Positions 9,918 through 24,051 of a stretch of DNA of 64,000 nucleotides are shown here, one piece after another. Position 1 is the first letter of the stretch. Each line of letters begins with the position of its first letter. The position numbers and the translations under genes are program-made. Under the pieces are notes generated by a model. It searched no databases. It was not told where the DNA came from and saw only the letters and a program-made list of their open reading frames with translations. The stretch lies in contig NW_027476272.1 in the NCBI RefSeq assembly GCF_051020955.1, positions 1-64,000 of the forward strand. Reading direction: 5' to 3'. Source of the DNA: Megalopta genalis (Eukaryota > Arthropoda > Insecta > Hymenoptera > Halictidae).

Positions 9918-11601
9918 ATACTTGTGATATACATGATTTAGCTACAACTGCCTGAGAAACAAACGAGCTGATTTCAAATCCAAGCGAAACACATGATTTA
10001 GCTACAAATCAATGCGAAGTTGAAGGCTTATCTTCAAATCCATGCGAAGCGAATGGTTTAGCTTCAAATACTTGCGAATATAAGTGATATAGCTTCAAAT
10101 CCATGCGAAACAAATGACTTAGCTTCAAATTCATGCAAAACACATGGTTTAGCTTAATATTCATGGGAAGCAGATGGTTTAGATTCAGATACTTGTGATA
10201 AACATGATTTAGCTTCAACTGCATACGAAACAAACGAGTTAGATTCAAATCCAAGCGAAACACATGATTTAGCTTCAAAATCAAGCGAAGTAGAAGGCTT
10301 AGCTTCAAATCCAAGCGAAACACTTGATTTAGATTCAAAATCAAGCGAAGTAGAATGCTTAGCTTCAAATCCATGCGAAACGCATGATTTAGCTTCAAAT
10401 ACTTTTTTTATACACGATTTGGAGTCACCTGTATGAAACATCAAACAAGTTAGCTTCAAATGCAAGCGAAACACATGATTTAGCTTCAAATCAATGCGAA
10501 GTAGAAGGCTTAGCTTCAAATCCATGCGAAACACAAGATTTAGCTTGAAATCAATGCGAACTAGAAGGCTTAGCATCAAATCCATGCGAATCAAATGGTT
10601 TAGCTTCAAATACTTGTGATATACATGATTTTGCTTCAACTGCATGTGAAACAATCGAGTTATCTTGAAATCCAGGCGGAACACATGATTTAGCTACAAA
10701 TCAATGCGAAGTCGATGGCTTAACTTCAAATCCATGCGAAACAAATGGTTTAGCTTCAAATATTTGTGATAAACATGATTTAGCTTCAAATGCAGGCGAG
10801 ACAAACGAATTAGCTTTAAATCCATGCGAAACAAACGAGTTAGCTTTAAATCCATGAGAAACCCATGATTTAGCTTAAAATCAATACGAGGTAGAAGGGT
10901 TACATTCGAATCCATGCGAAACAAATGGTTTAGCTTCAAATACTTGTGATATACACGATTTAGGTTCAACTGCATGCGAAACAAACGTGTCACCATTAAG
11001 TCCATACGAAACACATGATTTAGCTTCAAATCGAAGCGAAATACATGATTAAGCTTCCAATCAATGCGAAGTAGAAGGCTTAGCTTCAAATCCATGCGAA
11101 TCAAATGGTTTAGCTTCTAATACTTGTGATATACATGATTTTGCTTCAACTGCGTGCGAAACAAGCGAGTTAGCTTCAAATCCATGCGAAACAAATGAGT
11201 TAGCTTCAAATCCATGAGAAACACATGATTCAGCATCAAATCATTGCGAAATAGAAGACTGATTTTCGAATCCATGCGAAACAAATGGTTTAGCTTCAAA
11301 TACTTGTGATATACATGATTTAGCTTCAACTGCATGTGAAACAATCGTGTTATGTTTAAATCCATGTGAAACACATGATTTAGCGTCAAATCAATGCGAA
11401 GTAGAAGGCTTAGCTCCAAATCCATGGGAATCAAATGGATTAGCTTCAAATACTTGTGATATACATGATTTAGAATCAACTGCATGCGAAACAAACGAGT
11501 TATCTTTAAATCCATGTGAAACACATGATTTAACTTAAAATCAATACGAAGTAGAAGGTTTATCTTCGAATCCATGCAAACAAATGGATTAGCTTCAAAT
11601 A

Positions 11602-12753
11602 TTAGCGATATACATGGTTTAGCTTCGAATGCAGGCGAAACAAACGAGTTAGCTTCAAATCAATGCGAAACAAACGAAATAGTTTCAATTTCATGCGAAA
11701 CGCATGATTTAGCTTCGAAACAGTGCGAAATAGGAGGCTTAGCTTCAAATCCATGCGAATCAAATGGATTATCTTCAAATACTTGTGATATTCATGAATT
11801 AGCTTCAACTGCATGCGAAACAAACGTGTGAGCTTTAAATCCTTGCGAAACTCACGATTTAGCTCCAAATCAAAGCGAAGTAGAAGGCTTAGAATCAAAT
11901 CCATGCGACACAAATGATTTAGCTTCAAATACTTGCGATATAAGTGATATAGCTTCAAATGCAGGAGAAACAAAGGAGAGAGCTTCAAATCCAATCGTAA
12001 GACATGATTTAGCTTCAAATCAATGCGAAGGAGAAGGCTTAGCTTCAAATCCATGCGAAACAAATGGTTTAGCTTCAAATACTTGTGAGATACATGATTG
12101 AGCTTCAACTGCATGCGAAACAAACGAGTTAGCTTCAAATCCAAGCGAAACACATGATTTAGCTTCAAATCAATGCGAAGTAGTAGGCTTAGCTCCAAAT
12201 CCATGGGAATCAAATGGTTTAGCTTCAAATAGTTGTGGTATACATAATTTAGCTTCATCTGCATGCGAAACAAACGAGTTAGCTTAAAATCCATCAGAAA
12301 CCCATGATTTAGCTTAAAATCACTACGAGGTAGAAGGGTTACCTTCGAATCCATACGAAACAAATGGTTTAGCTTCAAATACTTGTGATATACTAGATTT
12401 AGCTTCTTCAGCATGCGAAACAAACGAGTGAGCTTTAAATCTATGCGATAGAAACGAGTTAGCTTCAAATCCATGCGAAACACATGATTTAGCTCCAATT
12501 CAATGCGAAGTAGAAGGCTTACTTTCGAATCCATGCGAAACAAATGGTTTAGCTTCAAATATTTGTGATATACATGATTTAGCTTCAAATGCAGGCGAAA
12601 CAAACGAGTTAGCTTCGAATACTTGCGAAACACACGATTTAGCTTCAAATCAATGCGAAGTAGAAGGCTTTGATTCAAACCCATGCAAAACAAATTGTTC
12701 AGCTTCAAATACTTGTGACATACATGATTGAGCTTCAACTGTATGTGAAACAA
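11602..12753 (-). other. Second-longest antisense open stretch inside the array (383 aa)
   Basis: The stretch has the same basic decapeptide phase as the 449-residue stretch at 8568-9917. It covers part of the DNA that resembles the left inverted arm (about 11840-12180). No independent sign of coding is visible. Confidence 0.25.
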
Positions 12754-13389
12754 ACGTGTTAACTAAAAATCCAAGCGAAACTCATGATTTAGCTTCACAT
12801 CAATGCGAAGTAGAAGGGTTAGCATCAAATCCAAGTGAATCATATCATTTAGATTCAAATCAATGCGAAGTAGAAGGCTTAGCTTCAAATTCACGCGAAA
12901 CGAATGATTGACCGTCAAATACTTGCGAATATAAGTGATATAGCTTCAAATGCAGGCGAATCAGACGAGTTAGCTTCGAATACATGCGAAACACAAGATT
13001 TAGCATCAAATGAATGCGAAGTAGAAGGCTTAGCTTCAAATCCATGCGAAACAAATGGTTCAGCTTCAAATAATTGTGATATACATGATTTAACTTCAAC
13101 TGCAGGCGAAACAAACTAGTTGGCTACAAATCCAAGCGAATGCATGATTTAGCTTCAAATCAATACGAAGTAGGAGGCTTTGCTTCAAATCCATGCGACA
13201 CAAATGATTTAGCTTCAAATACTTGCGATATAAGTGATATAGCTTCAAATGCATGCGAAACAAACGAGTCAGCTTCAATTCATGTGAACCACATCATTTA
13301 GTGTCAAATTCATGCGAATCAAATGGTTTTGCTTCCAATACATGTGATAAACATGATTCAGCTTCAACTGCATGCGAAACAATGAGTTA

Positions 13390-15649
13390 GCTTCAAATCC
13401 AAGAGAACACATGATTTAGTTTCAAATCAAAGGAAGTAGAAGGCTTAGCTTCAAATTCATGCGAAACGAATGATTGACCGTCAAATACTTGCGAATATAA
13501 GTGATATAGCTTCAAATGCAGGCGAAACAAACGAGTTAGCTTCGAATACATGCGAAACACACGATTTAGCTTAAAATCAATGCGAAGAAGAAGCTTCAAA
13601 TACATGTGATATACATTATTTAGATTCAACTGCATCAGAAACAAACGAGTTAGTTTCAAATCCATGCGAAACATATGATTTAGATTCAAAACAATGCGAA
13701 CTAGAAGCCTTAGCTTCAAATCCATGCGAAACGAATGATTGAACTTCAAATACTTGCGAATGTAAGTGATATAGCTTCGAATTCAAGCAAAACAAACGAG
13801 TTATATTCAAATTCATGCGAAACACATGATTTAGCTTCAACTGCATGCGAAATAAAGGAGTTGGCTTCAAATCCATGCGAAACACATGATTTAGCTCCAA
13901 TTCAATGCGAAGTAGAAGGCTTACTTTCGAATCCATGCGAAACAAATGGTTTAGCTTCAAATATTTGTGATATACATGATTTAGCTTCAAATGCAGGCGA
14001 GACAAAGGAGTTAGCTTTAAATCCATGCGATAGAAACGAGTTAGCTTCAAATCCATGAAAAACAAATGATTTAGATTCAAATCAATGCGAAGTAGAAGGC
14101 TTAGCTTCAAATCCATGCGACACAAATGATTTAGCTTCAAATACTTGCGATATAAGTGATATAGCTTCAAATGCATGCGAAACAAACGAGTCAGCTTCAA
14201 TTCATGTGAACCACATCATTTAGTTTCAAATTCATGCGAATCAAATGGTTTTGCTTCCAATACATGTGATAAACATGATTCAGCTTCAACTGCATGCGAA
14301 ACAATGAGTTAGCTTCAAATCCAATAGAACACATGATTTAGTTTCAAATCAAAGCGAAGTAGAAGGTTTAGCTTCAAATTCATGCGAAACGAATGATTGA
14401 CCGTCAAATACTTGCGAATATAAGTGATATAGCTTCAAATGCAGGCGAAACAAACGAGTTAGCTTCGAATACATGCGAAACATACGATTTAGCTTAAAAT
14501 CAATGCGAAGAAGAAGCTTCAAATACATGTGATATACATTATTTAGATTCAACTGCATCAGAAACAAACGAGTTAGTTTCAAATCCATGTGAAACATATG
14601 ATTTAGCTTCAAATCAATGCGAACTAGAAGCCATAGCTTCAAATCCATGCGAAACGAATGATTGAACTTCAAATACTTGCGAATATAAGTGATATAGCTT
14701 CGAATTCAAGCAAAACAAACGAGTTATATTCAAATTCATGCGAAACACATGATTTAGCTTCAAGTCAATGCGAAGTAGAAGCCTTAGCTTCAAATCCATG
14801 CGAAACGAATGGTTTAGCTTCAAATAATTGTGATATACGTGATTTAGCTTCAACTGCCTGAGAAACAAACGAGCAGATTTCAAATCCAAGCGAAACACAT
14901 GATTTAGCTACAAATCAATGCGAAGTTGAAGGCTTATCTTCAAATCCATGCGAAGCGAATGGTTTAGCTTCAAATACTTGCGATATAAGTGATATAGCTT
15001 CAAATGCAGGAGAAACAAAGGAGAGAGCTTCAAATCCAAGCGTAAGACATGATTTAGCTTCAAATCAATGCGAAGGAGAAGGCTTAGCTTCAAATCCATG
15101 CGACACAAATGATTTAGCTTCAAATACTTGCGATATAAGTGATATAGCTTCAAATGCATGCGAAACAAACGAGTCGGCTTCAATTCATGTGAACCACATC
15201 ATTTAGTTTCAAATTCATGCGAATCAAATGGTTTTGCTTCCAATACATGTGATAAACATGATTCAGCTTCAACTGCATGCGAAACAATGAGTTAGCTTCA
15301 AATCCAAGAGAACACATGATTTAGTTTCAAATCAAAGCGAAGTAGAAGGCTTAGCTTCAAATTCATGCGAAACGAATGATTGACCGTCAAATACTTGCGA
15401 ATATAAGTGATATAGCTTCAAATGCAGGCGAAACAAACGAGTTAGCTTCGAATACATGCGAAACACACGATTTAGCTTAAAATCAATGCGAAGAAGAAGC
15501 TTCAAATACATGTGATATACATTATTTAGATTCAACTGCATCAGAAACAAACGTGTTAGTTTCAAATCCATGCGAAACATATGATTTAGCTTCAAATCAA
15601 TGCGAACTAGAAGCCTTAGCTTCAAATCCATGCGAAACGAATGATTGAA
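13390..15649 (+). repeat. Local higher-order repeats of about 0.9-1 kb preceding the 8.4-kb units
   Basis: A block containing the unusual run gaccgtcaaatacttgcg recurs with start points at 13476, 14399 and 15382, spacings of 923 and 983 bp. The blocks share a characteristic shortened monomer order (gaagaagaagcttcaaat, then acattatttagattc). A related block lies near the end of each 8402-bp unit (around 23487, 31889 and 40291). These blocks form an intermediate level of organisation. They could have served as the sites of misalignment that produced the large units. Confidence 0.8.
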
Positions 15650-18600
15650 CTTCAAATACTTGCGAATATAAGTGATATAGCTTCGAATTCAAGCAAAACA
15701 AACGAGTTATATTCAAATTCATGCGAAACACATGATTTAGCTTCAAGTCAATGCGAAGTAGAAGCCTTAGCTTCAAATCCATGCGAAACGAATGGTTTAG
15801 CTTCAAATCCATGCGAAACAAATGGTTCAGCTTCAAATAATTGTGATATACATGATTTAACTTCAACTGCAGGCGAAACAAACGAGTTGGCTACAAATCC
15901 AAGCGAATGCATGATTTAGCTTCAAATCAATTCGAAGTAGGAGGCTTAGCTTCAAATCCATGCGACACAAATGATTTAGCTTCAAATACTTGCGATATAA
16001 GTGATATAGCTTCAAATGCATGCGAAACAAACGAGTCAGCTTCAATTCATGTGAACCACATCATTTAGTTTCAAATTCATGCGAATCAAATGGTTTTGCT
16101 TCCAATACATGTGATAAACATGATTCAGCTTCAACTGCATGCGAAACAAACGAGTTGGCTTCTAATCCAAGCGAATACATGATTTAGCTTCAAATCAATA
16201 CGAAGTAGGAGGCTTAGCTTCAAATTCATGCGAAACGAATGATTGACCGTCAAATACTTGCGAATATAAGTGATATAGCTTCAAATGCAGGCGAAACAAA
16301 CAAGTTATCTTTAAATCCATGCGAAACACATGATTTAACTTAAAATCAATACGAAGTAGAAGGTTCATCTTCGAATCCATGCAAACAAATGGATTAGCTT
16401 CAAATATTAGCGATATACATGATTTAGCTTCAAATGCAGGCGAAACAAACGAGTTAGCTTCAAATCAATGCGAAACAAACGAGATAGTTTCAATTTCATG
16501 CGAAACGCATGATTTAGCTTCGAATCAGTGCGAAATAGGAGGCTTAGCTTCAAATCCATGCGAATCAAATGGATTATCTTCAAATACTTGTGATATTCAT
16601 GATTTAGCTTCAACTGCATGCGAAACAAACGAGTTAGCTTCAAATCCAAGCGAAACACATGATTTAGCTTCAAATCAATGCGAAGTAGTAGGCTTAGCTC
16701 CAAATCCATGGGAATCAAATGGTTTAGCTTCAAATAGTTGTGGTATACATAATTTAGCTTCATCTGCATACGAAACAAACGAGTTAGCTTTAAATCCATC
16801 AGAAACCCATGATTTAGCTTAAAATCACTACGAGGTAGAGGGGTTACCTTCGAATCCATACGAAACAAATGGTTTAGCTTCAAATACTTGTGATATACTA
16901 GATTTAGCTTCTTCAGCATGCGAAACAAACGAGTGAGCTTTAAATCCATGCGATAGAAACGAGTTAGCTTCAAATCCATGAGAAACACATGCTTTGGCTT
17001 CAAATCAATGCGAAATAGAACTCTGATTTTCGAATCCATGTAAAACAAATGGTTTAGCTTCAAATACTTGTGATATACATGATTTAGCTTCAACTGCATG
17101 CGAAATAAAGGAGTTGGCTTCAAATCCATGCGAAACACATGACTTAGCTCCAATTCAATGCGAAGTAGAAGGCTTACTTTCGAATCCATACGAAACAAAT
17201 GGTTTAGCCTCAAATATTTGTGATATACATGATTTAGCTTCAACTGCATCCGAAACAATCGTGTTATGTTTAAATCCATGTGAAACACATGATTTAGCAC
17301 CAAATCAATGCGAAGTAGAAGGCTTAGCTCCAAATCCATGGGAATCAAATGGATTAGCTTCAAATCCATGCGAAACACATGATTTAGCTTAAAATCACTA
17401 CGAGGTAGAAGGGTTACCTTCGAATCCATACGAAACAAATGGTTTAGCTTCAAATACTTGTGATATACATGATTTAGCTCAACTAAATCGAAACAAACGA
17501 ATTAGCTTCAATTTCTAACGAAACACATGATTTAGTTTCAAATCAATGCGAAGTAGAAGGCTTATCTTCAAAAACATGCGAAAGAAAAGGTATAGCTTCA
17601 AATACTTGTGATTTACATGATTTAGCTTCAACTGCATCGAAACAAACAAATTAGCTTCAAATCCAAGCGAAACACATGATTTAGTGTCAAATCAATGCGA
17701 AGTAGAAGGATTATCTTCAAATCCCTGCGAAACAAATGGTATCGCTTCAACTACTTGTGATATACATGATTTAGCTTCAACTGCATGCGAAACAAACGAG
17801 TTAGCATCAAATCCATGCGTAACACATGATTTAGCTTCAAATCAATACGAAGTAGAAGGCTTAGGTTCAAATCCATGTTAATCAAATGGTTTAGCTTCAA
17901 ATACATGTGATATACATGATTTAGCTTCAACTGCATGCGAAACAATCGAGTTAGCTTCAAATCAAAGCGGAAGACATGATTTAGCTTCAAATTCTTGCGA
18001 ATCACATGATTTAGCTTCAAATTCTTGCGAATCACATGATTTAGCTTCAAATCCTTGCGCAACAAATGGTTTAGCTTCAAATACTTGTGATATAGATGAT
18101 TTAGCTTCAACTGCACGCGAAACAAACGCGTTAGCTTCAAATCCAAGAGAAACACATGATTTAGCTTCAAATAAATGCGAAGTAGAAAGCTTAGCTTTAA
18201 TTCCATGCGAATCAAATGCTTTAGCTTCAAATACTTGTGTTATACATGATTTAGCTTCAACTGCATGCGAAACAAACGAGTTATCTTGAAATCCAAGCGA
18301 AGCACATGATTTAGCTTCAAATCAATGCGAAGTTGAAGGCTTAGCTTCGAATACATGCGAAGGGAATGATTAAGTTTCAAATACTTGCGAATAGAAGTGT
18401 TATAGCTACAAATGCAGGCGAAACAAACGAGTTAGCTACACATCCATGCGAATCACTTGATTTATCTTCAAATTCATGCGAAACACATGGTTTAGCTTAA
18501 TATTCATGCGAAACAGATTGTTTAAATTCAGATACTTGTGATAAACATGATTCAGCTTCAACTGCATGCGAAACAATCGAGTTAGTTTCAAATCCATGCG

Positions 18601-21600
18601 AAACACATGCTTTAGCTTCAAAGCAATGCGAAGTGGAAGGCTTAGCTCCAAATCCATGCGGATCAAATGGTTTAGCTTCAAATACTTGTGATATACATGA
18701 TTTAGCTTCAACTGCATGCGAAAAAAACGAGTTAGCTTCAAATACAAGCAAAACACATGATTTAGATTCAAATTCATGCGAAGTAGAAGGCTTAGCTTCA
18801 AATCCATGCGAATCGAATGGTTTAGCTTCAGATACTTGTGATAAACATGATTCAGCTTCAACTGCATGCGAAACAATCGAGTTAGCTTCAAATCCAAGCG
18901 GAACACATGATTTAGCTTCAAATTCTTGCGAATCACATGGTTTAGCTTCAAATCCTTGCGAAACAAACAGTTTAGCTTCAAATGCTTGTGATATATATGA
19001 TTTAGCTTCAACTGCACGAGAAACAAACGAGTTAGCTTCAAATCCAAGAGAAACACATGATTTAGCTTCAAATCAATGCGAAGTAGAAGGCTTAGCTTTA
19101 AATCCATGCGAATCAAATGCTTTAGCTTCAAAATACTAGTGTTATACATGATTTAGCTTCAACTGCATAGAAACAAACGAGTTAGTTTCAAATCCAAGCG
19201 AAACACATGATTTTGTTTCAAATCATTGCGAAGTAGAAGGCTTAGTTTCAAATTCATGCGAAACACATGATTTAGCTTCAAATCAATGCGAAGTAGAAGG
19301 CTTAGCTTCAAATCCATGCGAAACAAATGGTTTAGCTTCAAATACTTGTGAGATACATGATTGAGCTTCAACTGCATGCGATACAAACGAGTTAGCTTCA
19401 AATCCAAGCGAAACACATGATTTAGCTTCAAACCAATGCGAAGTAGTAGGCTTAGCTCCAAATCCATGGGAATCAAATGGTTTAGCTTCAAATAGTTGTG
19501 GTATACATAATTTAGCTTCATCTGCATGCGAAACAAACGAGTTAGCTTTAAATCCATCAGAAACCCATGATTTAGCTTAAAATCACTACGAGGTAGAGGG
19601 GTTACCTTCGAATCCATACGAAACAAATGGTTTAGCTTCAAATACTTGTGATATACATGATTTAGCTTCAATTGCATGCGAAACAAACGAGTTAGCTTCA
19701 AATCCATGCGAAACAAATGAGTTAGCTTCAAATCCATGAGAAACACATGATTTAGCTCCAATTCAATGCGAAGTAGAAGGCTTACTTTCGAATCCATGCG
19801 AAACAAATGGTTTAGCTTCAAATATTTGTGATATACATGATTTAGCTTCAAATGCAGGCGAAACAAACGAGTTAGCTTTAAATCCATGCGATAGAAACGT
19901 GTTAGCTTCAAATCCATGAGAAACACATGACTTAGCTTCAAATCAATGCGAAGTAGACGGCTTAGCTTCGAAAACATGAGATACAAATGGCTTAGCCCTC
20001 AAATAATTGTGATATACATGATGTTGCTTCAACTGCACTCGAAACAAACGCTTTAGCAAGAAATCCAAGCGAAACACATTACTTAGTTTCAAAGCAGTTC
20101 GAAGTGGAAGGCTTAGCTTGAAATACATTAGAAACAAATGGTTTAGCTACAAATACTTTCGATATAAGTGATATAGCTTCAAATGCAGGCGAAACAAACG
20201 AATGAGCTTCAAATCCCAGCGTAACACATAATTTAACTTCAGATCAATGCGTAGTAGAAGAATTAGGTTCAAATCCAGGCGAAGCAAAGGGTTTAGCTTC
20301 AATTACTTGTTTTATATATGATTCAGCTTCAACTGCATGCGAAACAAGCGAGTTATCTTGAAATCCAGGCGGAACATATGATTTAGCTACAAATGAATGC
20401 GAAGTCGAAGGCTTAACTTCAAATCCATGGGAAACAAATGGTTTAGCTTCAAATATTTGTGATATACATGATTTAGCTTCAAATGCAGGCGAGACAAAGG
20501 AGTTAGCTTTAAATCCATGCGATAGAAACGAGTTAGCTTCAAATCCATGAAAAACAAATGATTTAGCTTCAAATCAATGCGAAGTAGAAGGCTTAGCTTC
20601 AAATCCATGCGACACAAATGATTTAGCTTCAAATACTTGCGATATAAGTGATATAGCTTCAAATGCAGGAGAAACAAAGGAGAGAGCTTCAAATCCAAGC
20701 GTAAGACATGATTTAGCTTCAAATCAATGCGAAGGAGAAGGCTTAGCTTCAAATCCATGCGAAACAAATGGTTTAGATTCAAATACTTGTGAGATACATG
20801 ATTTAGCTTCACATGCAGGCGAAACAAACGAGTTAGCTTCAAATACATGCAAAACACATGATTTAGCTTCAAATCAATGCGATGTAGAAGGCTTAGCTTC
20901 AAATCCATGCGAAACGAGTGGTTAGCGTCAAAAACTTGTGATATACATGATTTTGCTTCATTGCATGCGAAACAAACGAGTTAGCTTCAAATCCATACGA
21001 AACTCATGATTTAGCTTCAAATCAATGCGAAATAGAAGGCTTAGCTTCAAAACCAATGCGAGACAAATGGTTTAGCTTCAATTACTAGCGATATACATGA
21101 TTTAGCTTCAAATGCAGGCGAAACAGACGAGTTAGCTTCAAATCCATGCGAAACAAACGAGATAGCTTCAATTCCATTCGAAGCGCATGATTTAGCTCCA
21201 AATCCATGCGAAATAGAAGGCTGATTTTCGAATCCATGCGAAACAAATGGTTTAGCTTCAAATACTTGTGATAAATGAATTTGCTTGAACTGCATGCGAA
21301 ACAAATGAGTTAGCTTCAAATCCATGCGAAACAAACGAGTTAGCTTCAAATACATGCGAAACTCATGATTTAGCTTCAAATCAATGCGAAATAGAAGGCT
21401 GATTTTCGAATTCTTGCAAAACAAATGGATTATATTCAAATACTTGTGATATACATGATTTAGCTCCAACTGCATGCGAAACAAACAAGTTAGCTTCAAA
21501 TCCAAGCGAAACACATGATTTAGCTTCAAATCAATGCGAAGTAGAAGCATTAGCACCAAATCCATGCTAAAAAATGAATTAGCTTCAAATACTTGTTATA

Positions 21601-24051
21601 TACATGATTTAGCTTCAACTGCATGCGAAACAAACGAGTTATCTTCAAATCCATACGAAACACATCATTTAGCTTCAAATCAATGCGAAGTAGAAGGATT
21701 AGCATCAAATCCATGCGACCGAAATTATTTAGATTCATATACTTGCAATATATGTGATATAGCTTCAAATGAAGGCAAACCAACGAGTTAGCTTCTAATC
21801 CATGCAAAACAAATACCTGCGAATATAAGTGATATAGCTTCAAATGCAGGCGAAAAAAACCAGTTAGCTTCAAATCGATGCGAAACATATGATTTAGCTT
21901 CTAATCAATGCGAAGTAGAAGGCTTAGCTTCAAATCCATGCTAAAAATGAATTAGCTTCAAATACTTGTGATATACATGAGATAGCTTCAACTGCATGCT
22001 AAACAAACGAGTTACCTTCAAATCCATGCGAAACACATGATTCAGCTTCAAATCAATGCGAAGTAGAAGCATTAGCATCAAATCCATGCGACACAGATTA
22101 TTTAGATTCATATACTTGCGATATAAGTGATATAGCTTCAAATGCAAGCGAAACAAACGAGTGAAATTCAAATCCAAGCCAATCACATGACCCAGCTTCA
22201 AATCAATGCGAAGTAGAAGCATTAGCTTCAAATCCATGCGAAACGAATGATTGACCTTTAAATACTTGCGAATATAAGTGATACAGCTTCAAATGCATGC
22301 GAAACAAACGAGTTTGCTTTAAATCCATGTAAAACACATGATTTAGCTTCAAATCAATGCGAAGTTGGAGACTTAGCTTCAAATCCATGCGAAACAAATG
22401 AATTAGCATCAAATACTTGCGATATGAGTGATATATCTTCAAATGCATGCGAAACAAACGAGTGAGATTCAATCCATGTGAACCACATCATTTAGCTTCA
22501 AATTCATGAGAATCAAATGGTTTGACTTACAATACTTGTGATATACATGATTTAGCTTCAACTGCATGCGAAAGAAACGAGTTAGCTTCAAATCCATGCG
22601 AAACACATGATTTAGCTTCAAATCAATGCGAAGTAGAAGGGTTAGCATCAAATCCAAGTGAATCACATGATTTACATTCAAATCAATGCGAAGTAGAAGG
22701 CTTAGCTTCAAATTCACGCGAAACGAATGATTGACCGTCAAATACTTGCGAATATAAGTGATATAGCTTCAAATGCAGGCGAATCAGACGAGTTAGCTTC
22801 GAATACATGCGAAACACAAGATTTAGCTTCAAATCAATGCGAAGTAGAAGGCTTAGCTTTAAATCAATGCAAAACAAATGGTTTTGCTTCAAATACTTGT
22901 GATATACATGATTTAGCTTCAAATGCATGCGAAACAAAGGAGTTATCTTCAAACCCATGCGAAACACATGATTTAGCTTCAAATCAATGCGAAGTAGAAG
23001 GCTTAAATTCAAATACATGAGAAACAAATGGTTTAGGTTCAAATACTTGTAAAATACATGATTTAGAATCAAATGCAGGCGAAACAAACGAGTTGGCTTC
23101 TAATCCAAGCGAATACATGATTTAGCTTCAAATCAATACGAAGTAGGAGGCTTAGCTTCAAATCCATGCGAAACGAATGATTTATCTTCAAATACTGGCG
23201 AATATAAGTGATATTGGTTCAAATGCAGGCGAAACAAACGAGTTATCTTCAAATCAATGCGAAACACGTGATTTAGCATCAAATGAATGCGAAGTAGATG
23301 GCTTAGCTTCAAATCCATGCGAAACAAATGGTTCAGCTTCAAATAATTGTGATATACATGATTTAACTTCAACTGCAGGCGAAACAAACGAGTTGGCTAC
23401 AAATCCAAGCGAATTCATGATTTAGCTTCAAATCAATACGAAGTAGGAGGCTTAGCTTCAAATCCATGCGACACAAATGATTGGCCGTCAAATACTTGCG
23501 AATATAAGTGATATAGCTTCAAATGCAGGCGAAACAAACGAGTTAGCTTCGAATACATGCGAAACACACGATTTAGCTTAAAATCAATGCGAAGAAGAAG
23601 CTTCAAATACATGTGATATACATTATTTAGATTCAACTGCATCAGAAACAAACGAGTTAGTTTCAAATCCATGCGAAACATATGATTTAGATTCAAATCA
23701 ATGCGAACTAGAAGCCTTAGCTTCAAATCCATGCGAAACGAATGATTGAACTTCAAATACTTGCGAATGTAAGTGATATAGCTTCGAATTCAAGCAAAAC
23801 AAACGAGTTATATTCAAATTCATGCGAAACACATGATTTAGCTTCAAGTCAATGCGAAGTAGAAGCTTTAGCTTCAAATCCATGCGAAACGAATGGTTTA
23901 GCTTCAAATAATTGTGATATACGTGATTTAGCTTCAACTGCCTGAGAAACAAACGAGCTGATTTCAAATCCAAGCGAAACACATGATTTAGCTACAAATC
24001 AATGCGAAGATGAAGGCTTATCTTCAAATCCATGCGAAGCGAATGGTTTAG
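15650..24051 (+). repeat. 8402-bp higher-order unit, copy 1
   Basis: Every position compared in this stretch matches the position 8402 bp further on. Just before 15650 the two sequences are still alignable but differ at several bases, so the border is set where identity begins. The unit contains about 280 monomers. Its length (280 x 30 + 2) is not a multiple of 30 or 3. Confidence 0.9.

Noticed and set aside
17860..17880. tRNA-like B box (ggttcaaatcc) in a monomer
   Set aside because: It is a single-base variant of the usual agcttcaaatcc repeat word. No A box or cloverleaf surrounds it.
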